Shown: positions 1 to 8,648 of the stretch, in pieces
Layout: each line of letters starts with the position of its first letter
How positions within the stretch are numbered: the stretch's first letter is position 1
Assembly: GCA_016865505.2 (NCBI GenBank)
Contig: AP025252.1
Span: forward strand, 2,790,001-2,854,000
DNA from: Bryobacterales bacterium F-183
GTDB taxonomy: Bacteria > Acidobacteriota > Terriglobia > Bryobacterales > Bryobacteraceae
Length of the DNA: 64,000 nt
Direction: 5' to 3'
Notes under the pieces: generated by a model
What the model was told of the DNA's origin: nothing
Databases searched by the model: none
What the model saw: the letters and a program-made list of their open reading frames with translations, nothing else
Program-made: the position numbers and the translations under genes

Positions 1-1
1 G

Positions 2-1537
2 GGTATGAGCGGCAGCCCGGTGTACATCGACGGCAAGCTCGTCGGCGCCGTCGCGCTACGCCTCTCCGTCTTCTCGCCGGACGCTATCTGCGGCATCACC
101 CCCATCGAAAGCATGCTGGAAATCAACGAGATTGACCAGTCGCGCCCCGCCGATCCCAAAGTCCCCGGCACCGCCCAGCGCGTCAGCGCCTCCGGCAGTG
201 GCGTACTCGAACAGGCAGCAGGCGCAGGCGCCACCATGGTCCCGATCGATACGCCGGTCACGCTCTCCGGCTTCACCGAAAGTACGCTACGCGAATTCGG
301 CGGTATGTTCCAGCAAATGGGCCTCAAACCCGCGCAAGGCGGCGCCACCGGTGCGTTACTCTCCCCGCGCCCCGTCAGTGGCTGGCAGAACTCCCTAAAG
401 CCCGGCGAAGCCGTCGCCGGTATCCTCGTCTCCGGCGACATGAGCATGACCGGACTCGGCACCGTCAGCTACAACGACGGAAAGCGCGTCCTCGCCTTCG
501 GACACCCCTTCTTCAACCTCGGCCCCATCAACATGCCGATGTCCAAGGGCGAAATCCTGATGGTCCTCTCCAGCGCCTTCCAGCCCAACAAAATCGGCAA
601 CGCGACAGAGATCGTCGGCGCCCTCCGGCAGGACCGTCACTCCGGCATCATGGGCCTCCTCGGCGAGACGGCGGAAATGATCCCGGTCAACGTCAAGATG
701 GTCTCCCACGCAGGAGCCAAGCCGACTGAGAAGAAGCTCAACTTCAACGTCTTCGTACACCAGAAGTGGACGCCGTTCCTCATGATGGTCACGCTCTTCA
801 ACTCGCTCGAAGGCTTGAATGACCACGGCGACAACCTCACCTATAAGGTTCGCGGCAACGTCCAATTCGCAGACGGCTCAAAGATCTCGGCTCTCACCAT
901 GCAGGCGCCCACCGAAGCCCCGATGCCGCCGACCATGGCGCTCGCCACCTGGTGGGGAGACAAGTTCAACAAGCTCTTCTTGAACCAGGTCGACACTCCC
1001 AAGCTCGACTCCGTCGACATCACCGTCGACCTCATCCCCGAACGCCGCAGCGCGCAGATCGAGCAAGCCTGGGTCGCTTCCAACGAAGTCGAAGCCGGCG
1101 GTGAAGTACCCGTACGCGTCTTCCTCCGCCCCTTCCGCGGACCCCGCATCGAACGCGAACTCAAGGTCCGCATCCCGGCCAACATGCCCAAAGGCGACCA
1201 TCGCATCGTCGTCAGCGACGCTGACAGCCTCAACCGTATGCAGGCCGCCGCGACTTCCAACAATCGCTTCCTCGACATCGCGCAGACCGTATCGCTCCTC
1301 AACCAGGAACGCTCCAACACTCGCGTCTATGTCTCGCTGGTCGAAAACAAACCCACCGTGTACTCGGAAGATAAAATGCTGCCCAGTCTTCCGGCCTCGG
1401 TCTTGAACGTCATGCAGTCCGCCCGCACCGGCAACAAGATGCTGGTCAGTATGCCCGAAACCGCCGTCGAACAAGCCTCGGCTGAAGTCGACTACGCCGT
1501 ATCCGGCAGCTATGCGCTACGTGTAACCGTCAAATAA
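2..1537 (+). CDS. SpoIVB-type (S55) serine peptidase domain protein, 5' truncated by the window edge
   Basis: The reading frame is open from the first bases, so the N-terminus lies outside the window and about 511 residues are visible. It opens with G-M-S-G-S-P-V, which matches the serine-nucleophile motif of S55 peptidases such as SpoIVB. About 165 residues later comes a second S55-like block: a G-T-V-S-Y strand, then A-F-G-H-P-F (a His motif), then a kGEI segment and a DRHSGIMGLLGE segment. This resembles the N-terminal half of an S55 domain, yet no second serine motif follows. The C-terminal 250 residues look like beta-sandwich. Such proteins are probably exported, but the signal peptide cannot be seen here. 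The gene ends 6 bases before the next one, a secreted beta-propeller, so the two are probably co-transcribed. The substrate is unknown. Confidence 0.75.
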   Translation, partial: GMSGSPVYIDGKLVGAVALRLSVFSPDAICGITPIESMLEINEIDQSRPADPKVPGTAQRVSASGSGVLEQAAGAGATMVPIDTPVTLSGFTESTLREFGGMFQQMGLKPAQGGATGALLSPRPVSGWQNSLKPGEAVAGILVSGDMSMTGLGTVSYNDGKRVLAFGHPFFNLGPINMPMSKGEILMVLSSAFQPNKIGNATEIVGALRQDRHSGIMGLLGETAEMIPVNVKMVSHAGAKPTEKKLNFNVFVHQKWTPFLMMVTLFNSLEGLNDHGDNLTYKVRGNVQFADGSKISALTMQAPTEAPMPPTMALATWWGDKFNKLFLNQVDTPKLDSVDITVDLIPERRSAQIEQAWVASNEVEAGGEVPVRVFLRPFRGPRIERELKVRIPANMPKGDHRIVVSDADSLNRMQAAATSNNRFLDIAQTVSLLNQERSNTRVYVSLVENKPTVYSEDKMLPSLPASVLNVMQSARTGNKMLVSMPETAVEQASAEVDYAVSGSYALRVTVK

Positions 1538-1543
1538 ACATCC

Positions 1544-3751
1544 ATGCCCATCTCCATTTCTGTGGCCGCGTTGCTGCTGGCCTCCACTCTGTCAGCCGTT
1601 GAAACCAAGTCCTGGCAGCAGGGCAGTATGTCGGATTACGACAAGGCGAAGTTGACGCGCCTCTCCCTCCGCAGCGACGGCCGCCTCACCGTGGCCCCCA
1701 TGGTCAAAGAACTGCACGACGCCTCCGCGCCCTACCTCTGGGGCTGCGCGCAGGATTCCAAGGGCAATCTCTACGTCGGCGGAGGCTCCATGAGCGGAGC
1801 GTCCGAAAAGCTTCTCAAAATCGACCCCGCCACCGCCAAAGCCACCACCATCGCCGAACTCGATGGCCTCGAAATCCACGCCGTCGCCGTAGACAAATCC
1901 GACAACGTCTACGCCGCCACCGCGCCCGACGGCAAGATCTACCGCGTACGTCCCGGCCAAAAAGCAGAAGTCTTCTACGACCCTAAGGCCAAGTACATCT
2001 GGGCCCTCGTCTTCGCCCCCAACGGCGACCTCTACGCCGCCACCGGAGACCATGGCGACATCCACCGCATCGCGCCCGACGGCAAAGGCAGCGTCTTCTT
2101 TCACACCGGCGAAACCCACATCCGCTCTTTGACCCTGGATGGCAAAGGCAACCTCATCGCCGGCACTGAACCCGGAGGTCTCGTCATCCGCATCGGCGCC
2201 GACGGCAAAGGCTTCGTCCTCTATCAGACCCCCAAGCGCGAAGTCACCGCCGTCGCTGTAGGCAAGGACGGTAACGTCTGGGCCGCCGCCATCGGCAACA
2301 AAGGTTCCGGTGCACCTTTCGTACCCTCAGCCGCCCCAGCCGCCGCTCCACCGCCAAGCCCTGCCGCCGCTGCCGTACTCGCGCCCATCGTAGCCGCACG
2401 CGCCGCCGCAGCAGCCGCCGGAGCCACAGCGCCCACGGCAGCCCCGGCCATCGCCGGAGGCACCGAGCTTTACCGCATCGCGCCCGACGGCTACGCCCAG
2501 CGCATCTGGCAGCACGCTACCGACATCGTCTACGACATGGCTTTCGACGCGCAGGACCATCTCCTGCTCGCCAGCGGCAACAAAGGCAACCTCTACCGCA
2601 TCGATTCCGACCGCCTCCACACCCTCGTCACCAGCCTCGCGCCCACCCAGATCACATCGCTCTTAGTCGCCAAATCCGGCGCCATCTTCGCCGTCACCGG
2701 CAACATCGGCAAGGTCTTCCAAATCGGACCCCAGCTCGACCCCGCCGGAGGCACCATGGAAAGCGAACCCTTCGACGCCGGCTGGTTCACCTATTGGGGA
2801 CGCGTCAGCCTCCACGCCACCGATGGCGTCAAATTCGAATCCCGTAGCGGCAACGTCAGTTCCACCCAGGAAAACTGGAGCCCCTGGCAGCCCGTCACCT
2901 TAAAGGACCGTCGCGGACGCATCGAATCCCCCGCCGCCCGCTTCCTCCAGGTCCGCGCGACACTCGCCGGCACCCAGGACCTAACCTGGATGGACCTCGC
3001 CTACCAGGCTCGCAACATCGCGCCCACCATCGAACAGGTCGAAATCACCCCGCCGAATTACCGTTTCCCGCAACCTGTGATCCTCCCCTCCAACCCCGGC
3101 GCTGCGCCCACGTTGTCTCTGCCCGCACTCGGCTCCCGCTCCGGCCGGACCACCCCCGTCAATCCCGCGGACCTCAGCACCAGTTCCACTCTCAACTCGG
3201 CCAAAGGCTACATGGGGGCCCGCTGGCTCGCCCGCGATGAAAACGGCGACACCCTGCTCTTCAAAGTCGAAATCCGCGGCGTCAAGGAAACCGAATGGAA
3301 GCTGCTCAAGGACAACGTCCGCGAACGCTACATTAGTTTCGACTCGACGGCCTACGCCGACGGCGAGTACCTCATTCGCGTTACCGCAGAGGACTCGCCC
3401 TCCAACACCCCGCAGGACACCCTGCGCGCCACTCTCGAATCCGAAGAGTTCCTGGTCGACAACGGCGCGCCAAAGGTTACCGCGCTCACCGGCCAAATCG
3501 CCGCGAACAACAAGCTGAACATCGCCTTCACCGCGCGCGACGAGATGAGCATCATCACCAAGGCCGAGTACTCCATCAACGGCGGACCTTGGATCGTCGC
3601 GGAACCCGTTACCCGCCTCAGCGACGCTGCCGAGCTGAACTACAAGTTCACCATCGACAAGCCTGCGCCAGCCGTTTCGGAGTACACTATCGCCGTGCGG
3701 GTCACCGACGAGTTCGACAATCAGGCGGTGGAAAAGGTAACTGCCAAGTGA
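1544..3751 (+). CDS. Secreted beta-propeller protein (NHL/SMP-30-like repeats)
   Basis: The 735-aa product begins with a short signal peptide (hydrophobic residues 5-18, cleavage near S-A-V-E). Residues 60-260 and 310-410 carry repeats of the type aqDskGNLYvggg...I.p.Gk, typical of NHL/SMP-30/YncE-like propeller blades. An Ala/Pro-rich stretch (about residues 262-305) interrupts the propeller between two blades and looks like a low-complexity loop. The C-terminal 250 residues look like beta-sandwich, with D-x-N-G-D and Y-x-I-x-V-x-D-x-x-D-N motifs that suggest calcium-binding fibronectin- or cadherin-like folds. It follows the S55 peptidase gene closely, so a shared extracytoplasmic role is plausible. 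I cannot assign a ligand or reaction. Confidence 0.7.
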   Translation: MPISISVAALLLASTLSAVETKSWQQGSMSDYDKAKLTRLSLRSDGRLTVAPMVKELHDASAPYLWGCAQDSKGNLYVGGGSMSGASEKLLKIDPATAKATTIAELDGLEIHAVAVDKSDNVYAATAPDGKIYRVRPGQKAEVFYDPKAKYIWALVFAPNGDLYAATGDHGDIHRIAPDGKGSVFFHTGETHIRSLTLDGKGNLIAGTEPGGLVIRIGADGKGFVLYQTPKREVTAVAVGKDGNVWAAAIGNKGSGAPFVPSAAPAAAPPPSPAAAAVLAPIVAARAAAAAAGATAPTAAPAIAGGTELYRIAPDGYAQRIWQHATDIVYDMAFDAQDHLLLASGNKGNLYRIDSDRLHTLVTSLAPTQITSLLVAKSGAIFAVTGNIGKVFQIGPQLDPAGGTMESEPFDAGWFTYWGRVSLHATDGVKFESRSGNVSSTQENWSPWQPVTLKDRRGRIESPAARFLQVRATLAGTQDLTWMDLAYQARNIAPTIEQVEITPPNYRFPQPVILPSNPGAAPTLSLPALGSRSGRTTPVNPADLSTSSTLNSAKGYMGARWLARDENGDTLLFKVEIRGVKETEWKLLKDNVRERYISFDSTAYADGEYLIRVTAEDSPSNTPQDTLRATLESEEFLVDNGAPKVTALTGQIAANNKLNIAFTARDEMSIITKAEYSINGGPWIVAEPVTRLSDAAELNYKFTIDKPAPAVSEYTIAVRVTDEFDNQAVEKVTAK

Positions 3752-3753
3752 CC

Positions 3754-4413
3754 ATGGACCTCGCATGGCTCGATGAACGCCTTTGGTTCCCGGACCCAAG
3801 ACGCGCGAGCCGTGAAGGGTTCGTCGCCGTCGGCGGCGACATGTCCGTCGAACGCCTCCTGCTGGCCTACAAATCCGGCATCTTCCCCTGGACCGACGAC
3901 CCCATCACCTGGTGGTCCCCCGAGCCCCGCGCGATCTTCGAACTGGACCAGTTCCACATCTCGCGCAGCTTAAAGCTGTTCCTCAAAAAGGACCTGTACC
4001 AGATCACCTACGACACAGCCTTTGAGCAAGTCATGCAGGCCTGCGCGCAAGTCCCACGCCACGAACAAACCACCTGGATCTCGCCGTACTTCATCGAGTC
4101 CTACACAGCGATGTACCGCGCGGGCTGGGCGCACAGCGTAGAAACCTGGCATGAAGGCAAGCTGGTGGGAGGCGTCTACGGCGTCGCCATCGGAGGCTTC
4201 TTCGCCGGAGAAAGCATGTTCCACACCGCACCCAACGCCTCAAAAGTCGCGTTGGTGGGCTTGGTCAAGCGGCTCCGCGAACGCGGCTTCACCCTCTTCG
4301 ACACGCAGATGACCACACCGGCCACCATCCAAATGGGAGCCACCGAAATCCCCCGCATCGAGTACCTCAACCGCTTGTCCAAAGCGATCCAACTCCCCTG
4401 CCGCTTCGATTAA
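3754..4413 (+). CDS. aat: Leucyl/phenylalanyl-tRNA--protein transferase
   Basis: The 219-aa product is full length for Aat. This cytoplasmic enzyme moves Leu or Phe from aminoacyl-tRNA to the N-terminal Lys or Arg of proteins, marking them for ClpS/ClpAP under the N-end rule. Family signatures are clear: WFPDP near residue 11, the block V-G-G-D-M-S-x-E-R-L-L-x-A-Y-x-x-G-I-F-P-W at residues 26-46, W-W-S-P-x-P-R, and G-G-x-Y-G-V-x-I-G-x-x-F-x-G-E-S-M-F in the C-terminal half. The ATG at 3754 is chosen because it gives the normal N-terminus M-D-L-A-W-L; the frame stays open further upstream inside the preceding gene. Only two bases separate it from that gene's stop. Its own last four bases overlap the convergent PIN-domain toxin gene. 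Confidence 0.95.
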   Translation: MDLAWLDERLWFPDPRRASREGFVAVGGDMSVERLLLAYKSGIFPWTDDPITWWSPEPRAIFELDQFHISRSLKLFLKKDLYQITYDTAFEQVMQACAQVPRHEQTTWISPYFIESYTAMYRAGWAHSVETWHEGKLVGGVYGVAIGGFFAGESMFHTAPNASKVALVGLVKRLRERGFTLFDTQMTTPATIQMGATEIPRIEYLNRLSKAIQLPCRFD

Positions 4414-4829
4414 AGGACTGGCTGATACACCCGCAGACCGGCATCAAAGGCAGCATTCGACAACCTTCGGTCCAGCGTGGCAATCGGCAGTTTCAAACGC
4501 AGCGCTACCTCAAGATAGGCAGCGTCGTAAGCGGTGAGTCCGTAGCGTTCACTGATGCCGAACAAATCGGTAACGACGCAGGTGTCATCAAGTACCAACG
4601 GCAATTTGGAAAAGGCTTGTAAGAAGGCAGTCGCATGTGTCGAAGTAATGCGCTTCTTCCGCACACCAGTCAGTACAGAGTTGGTGACTTCGAAGACTAC
4701 CAGCGTCGGCGCGACGACTCGATGTTGCCCGCTCCGCAAGGAACGCAGCGCCCCGTTGGTATAGGCGGTTTGCTCATCGGGAAAGCACCACGATGCCGCC
4801 ACCGAACAGTCCAGAACAAAGTCGTTCAT
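4410..4829 (-). CDS. vapC: PIN-domain ribonuclease toxin (VapC-like)
   Basis: The 139-aa protein has the acidic residues of the PIN nuclease fold in order: V-L-D-C-S near the N-terminus, V-F-E-V-T near residue 45, A-Y-D-A-A-Y near residue 98 and A-T-L-D-R-R near residue 116. VapC toxins cleave specific RNAs, usually tRNA, with a Mg2+ site formed by these acids. It is translationally coupled to the small gene just upstream (4-nt overlap), the standard antitoxin-toxin layout. The 3' end overlaps the convergent aat gene by four bases. The RNA target cannot be read from sequence. Confidence 0.85.
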   Translation of the reverse strand: MNDFVLDCSVAASWCFPDEQTAYTNGALRSLRSGQHRVVAPTLVVFEVTNSVLTGVRKKRITSTHATAFLQAFSKLPLVLDDTCVVTDLFGISERYGLTAYDAAYLEVALRLKLPIATLDRRLSNAAFDAGLRVYQPVL

Positions 4830-5059
4830 CGTTGTTGACGATCATTGCGGATGTAGTCCTGAACGGTCTCGCCGTCGGGATCCGGCAACACAGAGCGCTG
4901 CAAAGCCAAGATTCGATCGACAACATCTTCATTCGACGTGGAAGTCTGGTTGCCAACAAGCTGTTCCAGCCATTGGTCCAGCGTAAGCCCATGCTCGCCA
5001 GCCTTACGTCGTAAGGCCTCCGCTTCTGCAGGTGTGAGGCTGAGACTTCCCATAACCAC
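4826..5059 (-). CDS. vapB: Antitoxin partner of the PIN toxin (VapB-like)
   Basis: This 77-aa protein lies directly upstream of the PIN-domain gene and overlaps it by four bases, so it is most likely the cognate antitoxin. The N-terminal part (S-L-S-L-T-P-A-E-A-E-A-L-R-R-K-A) reads like a short strand followed by helix, as in ribbon-helix-helix antitoxins that recognise proteins by phrases like LTLDQWLEQL. The C-terminal third is acidic and probably wraps the toxin. Translation may start at GTG 5059 or at the in-frame ATG at 5053, which gives the more usual M-G-S-L-S-L start. By family precedent the TA complex represses its own promoter. I see no clear operator. Confidence 0.7.
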   Translation of the reverse strand: MVMGSLSLTPAEAEALRRKAGEHGLTLDQWLEQLVGNQTSTSNEDVVDRILALQRSVLPDPDGETVQDYIRNDRQQR

Positions 5060-5073
5060 AGATTACAACGCGC

Positions 5074-6261
5074 TCAAATCCTCAAAAAGATCTTCCGCCG
5101 GTACATCCACAACAGCATCATCCACAGCAGCGTCAACACCGCCGCACCCTGCACCACAGGCGCCAGCGCTGTCCCAAAAAATTCAAACACCGCACGACCC
5201 AGGTGGATCTTCAAAGACTCCGCCAGGAACCCATCGATGAGATGCACCAACACGTACATCGCGATTGAATTCATCCCCACCACATGAAACGGAAAGGTCC
5301 ACTTCCGCCAGCCCTGCACATCCACCATCCAGTACACGCCCGCCAGCACCAAGGTCGTAAAGCCACCTGCAAAGATTGCCCAGCCCGGCGTCCAGATCCG
5401 CTTCACCATCGGCGCGATCCCTAACGTGTCCAATCCCCAACCCAACACCAACCCAGCCATCCCATACATCACCAACCTCCGAACTCGATCCGGGACCCCA
5501 CTGCGCAGCACTCCGCCAGCCAGCAACCCAAAGATCATCGTGGCCAGCGACGGCACAAAGTTCAACGTCAGATACCCGCCGCCATTGAACAAAAACGGCT
5601 TCTCCCGCGGGAACAGATTCAAGAACCACACATCAAAGAAATGTGCCGGATTGCTGTTCTTATCCCAGTGCGACGCAAACCCCTGCAAATGATGCGGCCA
5701 GTCCGCAGGCACGCCAACCGCCGTCCAAGGATAATCGGCACCCGGGGCAGGGAACACAGCGAACCACGCCCAATACCCCAGCAGAACCGCGCCAGCAGCC
5801 ATCGCCTGCACCCGCATCGACGCAAACCCCAGCGCGAATAGGAACGGATACCCAAGCCCGATCTGCGTCAGTACATCCTCAAACGTGAAGTACGTCTGCT
5901 GCTTCCCCGTCGACCGTAAGAAGATCCCCAGCGCCACCAGCAAGAACGACCGCCACAACGCATGCAGCCACAACTGCATCGGCCTGTCCCCACGCCCCAA
6001 TCGCGACGCGATCGACCACGGCAGCGCGACCCCCGCCATGAACATGAACGACGGTTGAATCATGTCCCAAACAGACCATCCGCTCCACGCCACATGGCTT
6101 GTCTGAAACTCAATGAACCGCCAGAACCCGCTCTCCGCACCCCATTGATGCGCGACACGAGGGATGCGCATAATCTCGGACGCCATAAACAGCATCGTCG
6201 CGCCGCGATACACATCCAGTGATTGCAGCCGGGTAGACACAGTGTTGTTTGGCAAGCCCAT
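5074..6261 (-). CDS. Heparan-alpha-glucosaminide N-acetyltransferase-like membrane protein (NagX/DUF5009 type)
   Basis: The 395-aa multi-pass protein begins R-L-Q-S-L-D-V-Y-R-G-A-T, the L-D-x-x-R-G start of HGSNAT/YeiB-like acyltransferases. I-Q-P-S-F-M-F-M-A-G-V-A near residue 67 is the second family hallmark. About ten hydrophobic segments follow. NagX-type proteins are thought to move an acyl group from acyl-CoA across the inner membrane onto sugars or cell-wall fragments; the acceptor here is unknown. Its ATG is 40 bases from the divergent solute-binding-protein gene, so the two share a short intergenic region. A TATACT hexamer at 6276-6281 could serve the plus-strand gene. Confidence 0.8.
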   Translation of the reverse strand: MGLPNNTVSTRLQSLDVYRGATMLFMASEIMRIPRVAHQWGAESGFWRFIEFQTSHVAWSGWSVWDMIQPSFMFMAGVALPWSIASRLGRGDRPMQLWLHALWRSFLLVALGIFLRSTGKQQTYFTFEDVLTQIGLGYPFLFALGFASMRVQAMAAGAVLLGYWAWFAVFPAPGADYPWTAVGVPADWPHHLQGFASHWDKNSNPAHFFDVWFLNLFPREKPFLFNGGGYLTLNFVPSLATMIFGLLAGGVLRSGVPDRVRRLVMYGMAGLVLGWGLDTLGIAPMVKRIWTPGWAIFAGGFTTLVLAGVYWMVDVQGWRKWTFPFHVVGMNSIAMYVLVHLIDGFLAESLKIHLGRAVFEFFGTALAPVVQGAAVLTLLWMMLLWMYRRKIFLRI

Positions 6262-6300
6262 CAGTCAAGACATTCTATACTGTGAACTAAAGCGGATTTG

Positions 6301-7179
6301 ATGAAAACATATTTGCGTTATTCTGTCGCACTGCTTTGTTTGGTTCTTTCCTGGTCTTGCGGCACCTTTGACAAAGGGATTCGCGTTGGTTCCAAAGGCG
6401 CAACCGAACACCAGTTGCTCGGCGAAATCGCAGCGCAACTGCTGGAAAAAGCCAATTTCAAAGTCGTCCGGCGTTTGGGCCTCGGCGATACCGGCCTTCT
6501 TCACAGCACGATTAGCAGCCGTGAAGTGGACCTCTACCCCGAAGACAGTCTCTCTGCCGTAACGCTCACCATGCGCGAGGCTGCGTCGATGGACGCCGCT
6601 GCGGCCTATGAACGCATCCGCGGTGAGTTCGCCCGCCAGTACGGCATGCGCGTCCTCCCGTACCTCGGTGCCAGCAATCAAACCTCGTTTGTCATTCTCA
6701 AGTCCCTGGCACAAAAAGAAGGCATCGCCGACCTTTCCACCGCCGCCGCAAGCAAGATCCAGTGGCAGATGGGCATGTCGCCGGACTTCGCAGGCCGCGG
6801 AGATGGACAGTCCGCCCTCGCCGTGTCCTACAAACTCCAGCAGCGCTTCGGCGCGATGACGCTGTCCGGCGCCGAACTCTATCAGGCGCTAAAGGACAAC
6901 CAGATCAACATCGTCGCCGGAGGCAAGTCCGACGGCATGGCAAACGACCCCGAGTTCCAAAAACTCGAAGACGACAAGCACGTCTTCCCGCCGTCGAATT
7001 ACTTCCTCATCGCCAGTGAAGCTCTCTTTGCCGAACGTCCCGGCGTCGAAGCCGCCCTATCTCGTATGACCGGCAAAATCTCCACGGAAGAGTTGTCCCG
7101 CATGGTGCGTGAAATCGAAGTCGGCAAGCGCGACATCCCTGCCGTAGCCAAGGACTTTCTTGCTCGCGCCGCCATATGA
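6301..7179 (+). CDS. Glycine betaine/choline-type ABC transporter substrate-binding protein (OpuAC-like)
   Basis: The 293-aa exported protein has a basic start and a hydrophobic stretch ending S-W-S-C near residue 20. This may be a poor lipobox (Trp at -2 is unusual), so membrane anchoring is uncertain. The body has the OpuAC/ProX architecture: I-R-V-G-S-K-x-x-T-E-H-Q-L-L-G-E-I in strand one, V-R-R-L-G-L-G-D-T and the V-D-L-Y-P-E segment. Family members bind quaternary amines and deliver them to a permease/ATPase. No OpuAA/OpuAB-type partner sits beside it; the ABC genes downstream are of the FtsX/LolD exporter kind. The ATG at 6301 is preferred to the adjacent TTG. Confidence 0.75.
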   Translation: MKTYLRYSVALLCLVLSWSCGTFDKGIRVGSKGATEHQLLGEIAAQLLEKANFKVVRRLGLGDTGLLHSTISSREVDLYPEDSLSAVTLTMREAASMDAAAAYERIRGEFARQYGMRVLPYLGASNQTSFVILKSLAQKEGIADLSTAAASKIQWQMGMSPDFAGRGDGQSALAVSYKLQQRFGAMTLSGAELYQALKDNQINIVAGGKSDGMANDPEFQKLEDDKHVFPPSNYFLIASEALFAERPGVEAALSRMTGKISTEELSRMVREIEVGKRDIPAVAKDFLARAAI

Positions 7180-7534
7180 CGCGTTATTGCGCGCGCTGAT
7201 CTGTGCCCTCCTCACCGGATACAGTTGCCGTACCGCACTTGCCTGGGTATCCCGCCCATCTCCGCAAACTGCAGCAATGCAAGCCGGCTTGACGTTTCCA
7301 CGCGTACTCACCACCTTTGCCGTAACCTTGCTCGCTCTCTCGTACCTCGCCGGCTACCCCGCCGTCGTTCTCATCTCCGCCACCGCGTACTTGCTCCTGC
7401 GCCTCTTCTGGTCCTGGCAACTCGGCTACGGCCCCGGAGTGGTCACCCGATTGCAACTCTTTCTCATCGCAAGGGCAGCGGAAGCGGCAGTCCTGGCCAC
7501 TCTTTGGTTCCTGCCTGGAAAGCCGCTATCATGA
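7160..7534 (+). CDS. Small hydrophobic membrane protein of unknown function
   Basis: The 124-aa reading frame overlaps the end of the solute-binding-protein gene by 20 bases in another frame and has no ATG near its start. TTG 7160 or TTG 7190 would have to serve. It predicts three to four transmembrane helices. The C-terminal pattern (L-L-L-R-L-F-x-x-x-x-G-Y-G-P-G-V-V, then A-R-A-A-E-A-A-V-L) loosely recalls the end of CobS-type ribazoletransferases, but the Asp-containing motif is missing, so I do not assign that function. Location between two transport genes on the same strand suggests it is real, with moderate confidence. Confidence 0.45.
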   Translation: MLAPPYDALLRALICALLTGYSCRTALAWVSRPSPQTAAMQAGLTFPRVLTTFAVTLLALSYLAGYPAVVLISATAYLLLRLFWSWQLGYGPGVVTRLQLFLIARAAEAAVLATLWFLPGKPLS

Positions 7535-7556
7535 GAAAGGTCCGGTTACTTACTGC

Positions 7557-8648
7557 GTGATCCCTCGTCTTGTCTTCGAAAATCTCAAACACAGGCCCAT
7601 CCGTACAGCGCTAAGCGCAGTCGCCATCGGCTTGCAGGTCACCATGGTGTTGACCCTTGTCGGCGTCAGCCGCGGCATGCTCGATGAGTCGGCCCGCCGC
7701 CAAAAAGGAACCAATGCCGACATCGTCATTCGTGCCGGTGGCTCGGCCATCCTGGGCTTTGGCGTGGAATTCACTGCAAAGCTGGAACCGGCGTTCCGGC
7801 AGTACCCGGGCGTCGCCGACACCACCGGCATTCTGGTGCAATCCCTCGGCATGCTTGACGGCATCACCGGCATCGACTATGACTCGTTCAACCGCATGAG
7901 TGGCGGCTTCAAGTTCATCGAAGGTGGCCCGTTCACGAACCCCGACGAGATCCTGGTGGATGACATTTACGCCCGTTCGAAGGGCGTAAAAGCCGGCGAC
8001 TATGTAAAAAACATCCTCGGCGCAGACCGCAAAATCGCCGGTGTCGTCGAATCCGGCAAGCTCTCCCGCATGTTCATGCAGCGCGCCCGCCTGCAGGAAC
8101 TCACCGGCAAATCGGAAAAGTACACTGCCGTTTATGTCAAAGTCGCCGATCCTTCGAAGACGGAAGAGATCGCGAAGGGCATGAGCGACAAGTTCCCCAA
8201 CAACTCCATCTTTTCGATGGAAGAGCTGGCCTCGCTGATGTCGGTCAACAATATCCCGATGCTCCGCACCTTCATCCGCGTGGTCATCGGACTCGGCGTC
8301 TTCATCGGCTTCCTTGTCGTCTTCCTGTCGATGTACACCGCAGTGCTCGAACGCACCCGCGAAATCGGCATCCTCAAGGCGCTGGGCGCCTCCCCTAGCT
8401 ATATCCTTTCGATCCTGCTTACAGAAACCGTACTGCTCTCGCTCATCGGCTCCGTACTAGGTGTCATCTTTACCTTTGGCACCCGCTGGATCATGCACGT
8501 CTTTGTACCTGAAATGGTCCAGATCACGACGCCGGACTGGTGGCCCATCGCTGGCGGTATCGCCGTCGTAGGTTCGCTCGTCGGAGCCGTCTATCCCGGC
8601 CTCAAGGCCGCCAAGCAGGACGCAATCGAGGCTCTGGCATATGATTGA
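7557..8648 (+). CDS. ABC transporter permease, FtsX/MacB/LolC type
   Basis: The 363-aa inner-membrane protein has the MacB/FtsX layout: one N-terminal helix (N-L-K-H-R-P-I-R-T-A-L-S followed by a hydrophobic span), a periplasmic domain of about 230 residues, then three C-terminal helices carrying the FtsX-like signature R-T-R-E-I-G-I-L-K-A-L-G-A near residue 265. These permeases work mechanically with a LolD-like ATPase to export lipoproteins, peptides or drugs rather than import solutes. The start is a GTG. Its last eight bases overlap the ATPase gene, which indicates translational coupling. The cargo is unknown. Confidence 0.85.
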   Translation: MIPRLVFENLKHRPIRTALSAVAIGLQVTMVLTLVGVSRGMLDESARRQKGTNADIVIRAGGSAILGFGVEFTAKLEPAFRQYPGVADTTGILVQSLGMLDGITGIDYDSFNRMSGGFKFIEGGPFTNPDEILVDDIYARSKGVKAGDYVKNILGADRKIAGVVESGKLSRMFMQRARLQELTGKSEKYTAVYVKVADPSKTEEIAKGMSDKFPNNSIFSMEELASLMSVNNIPMLRTFIRVVIGLGVFIGFLVVFLSMYTAVLERTREIGILKALGASPSYILSILLTETVLLSLIGSVLGVIFTFGTRWIMHVFVPEMVQITTPDWWPIAGGIAVVGSLVGAVYPGLKAAKQDAIEALAYD

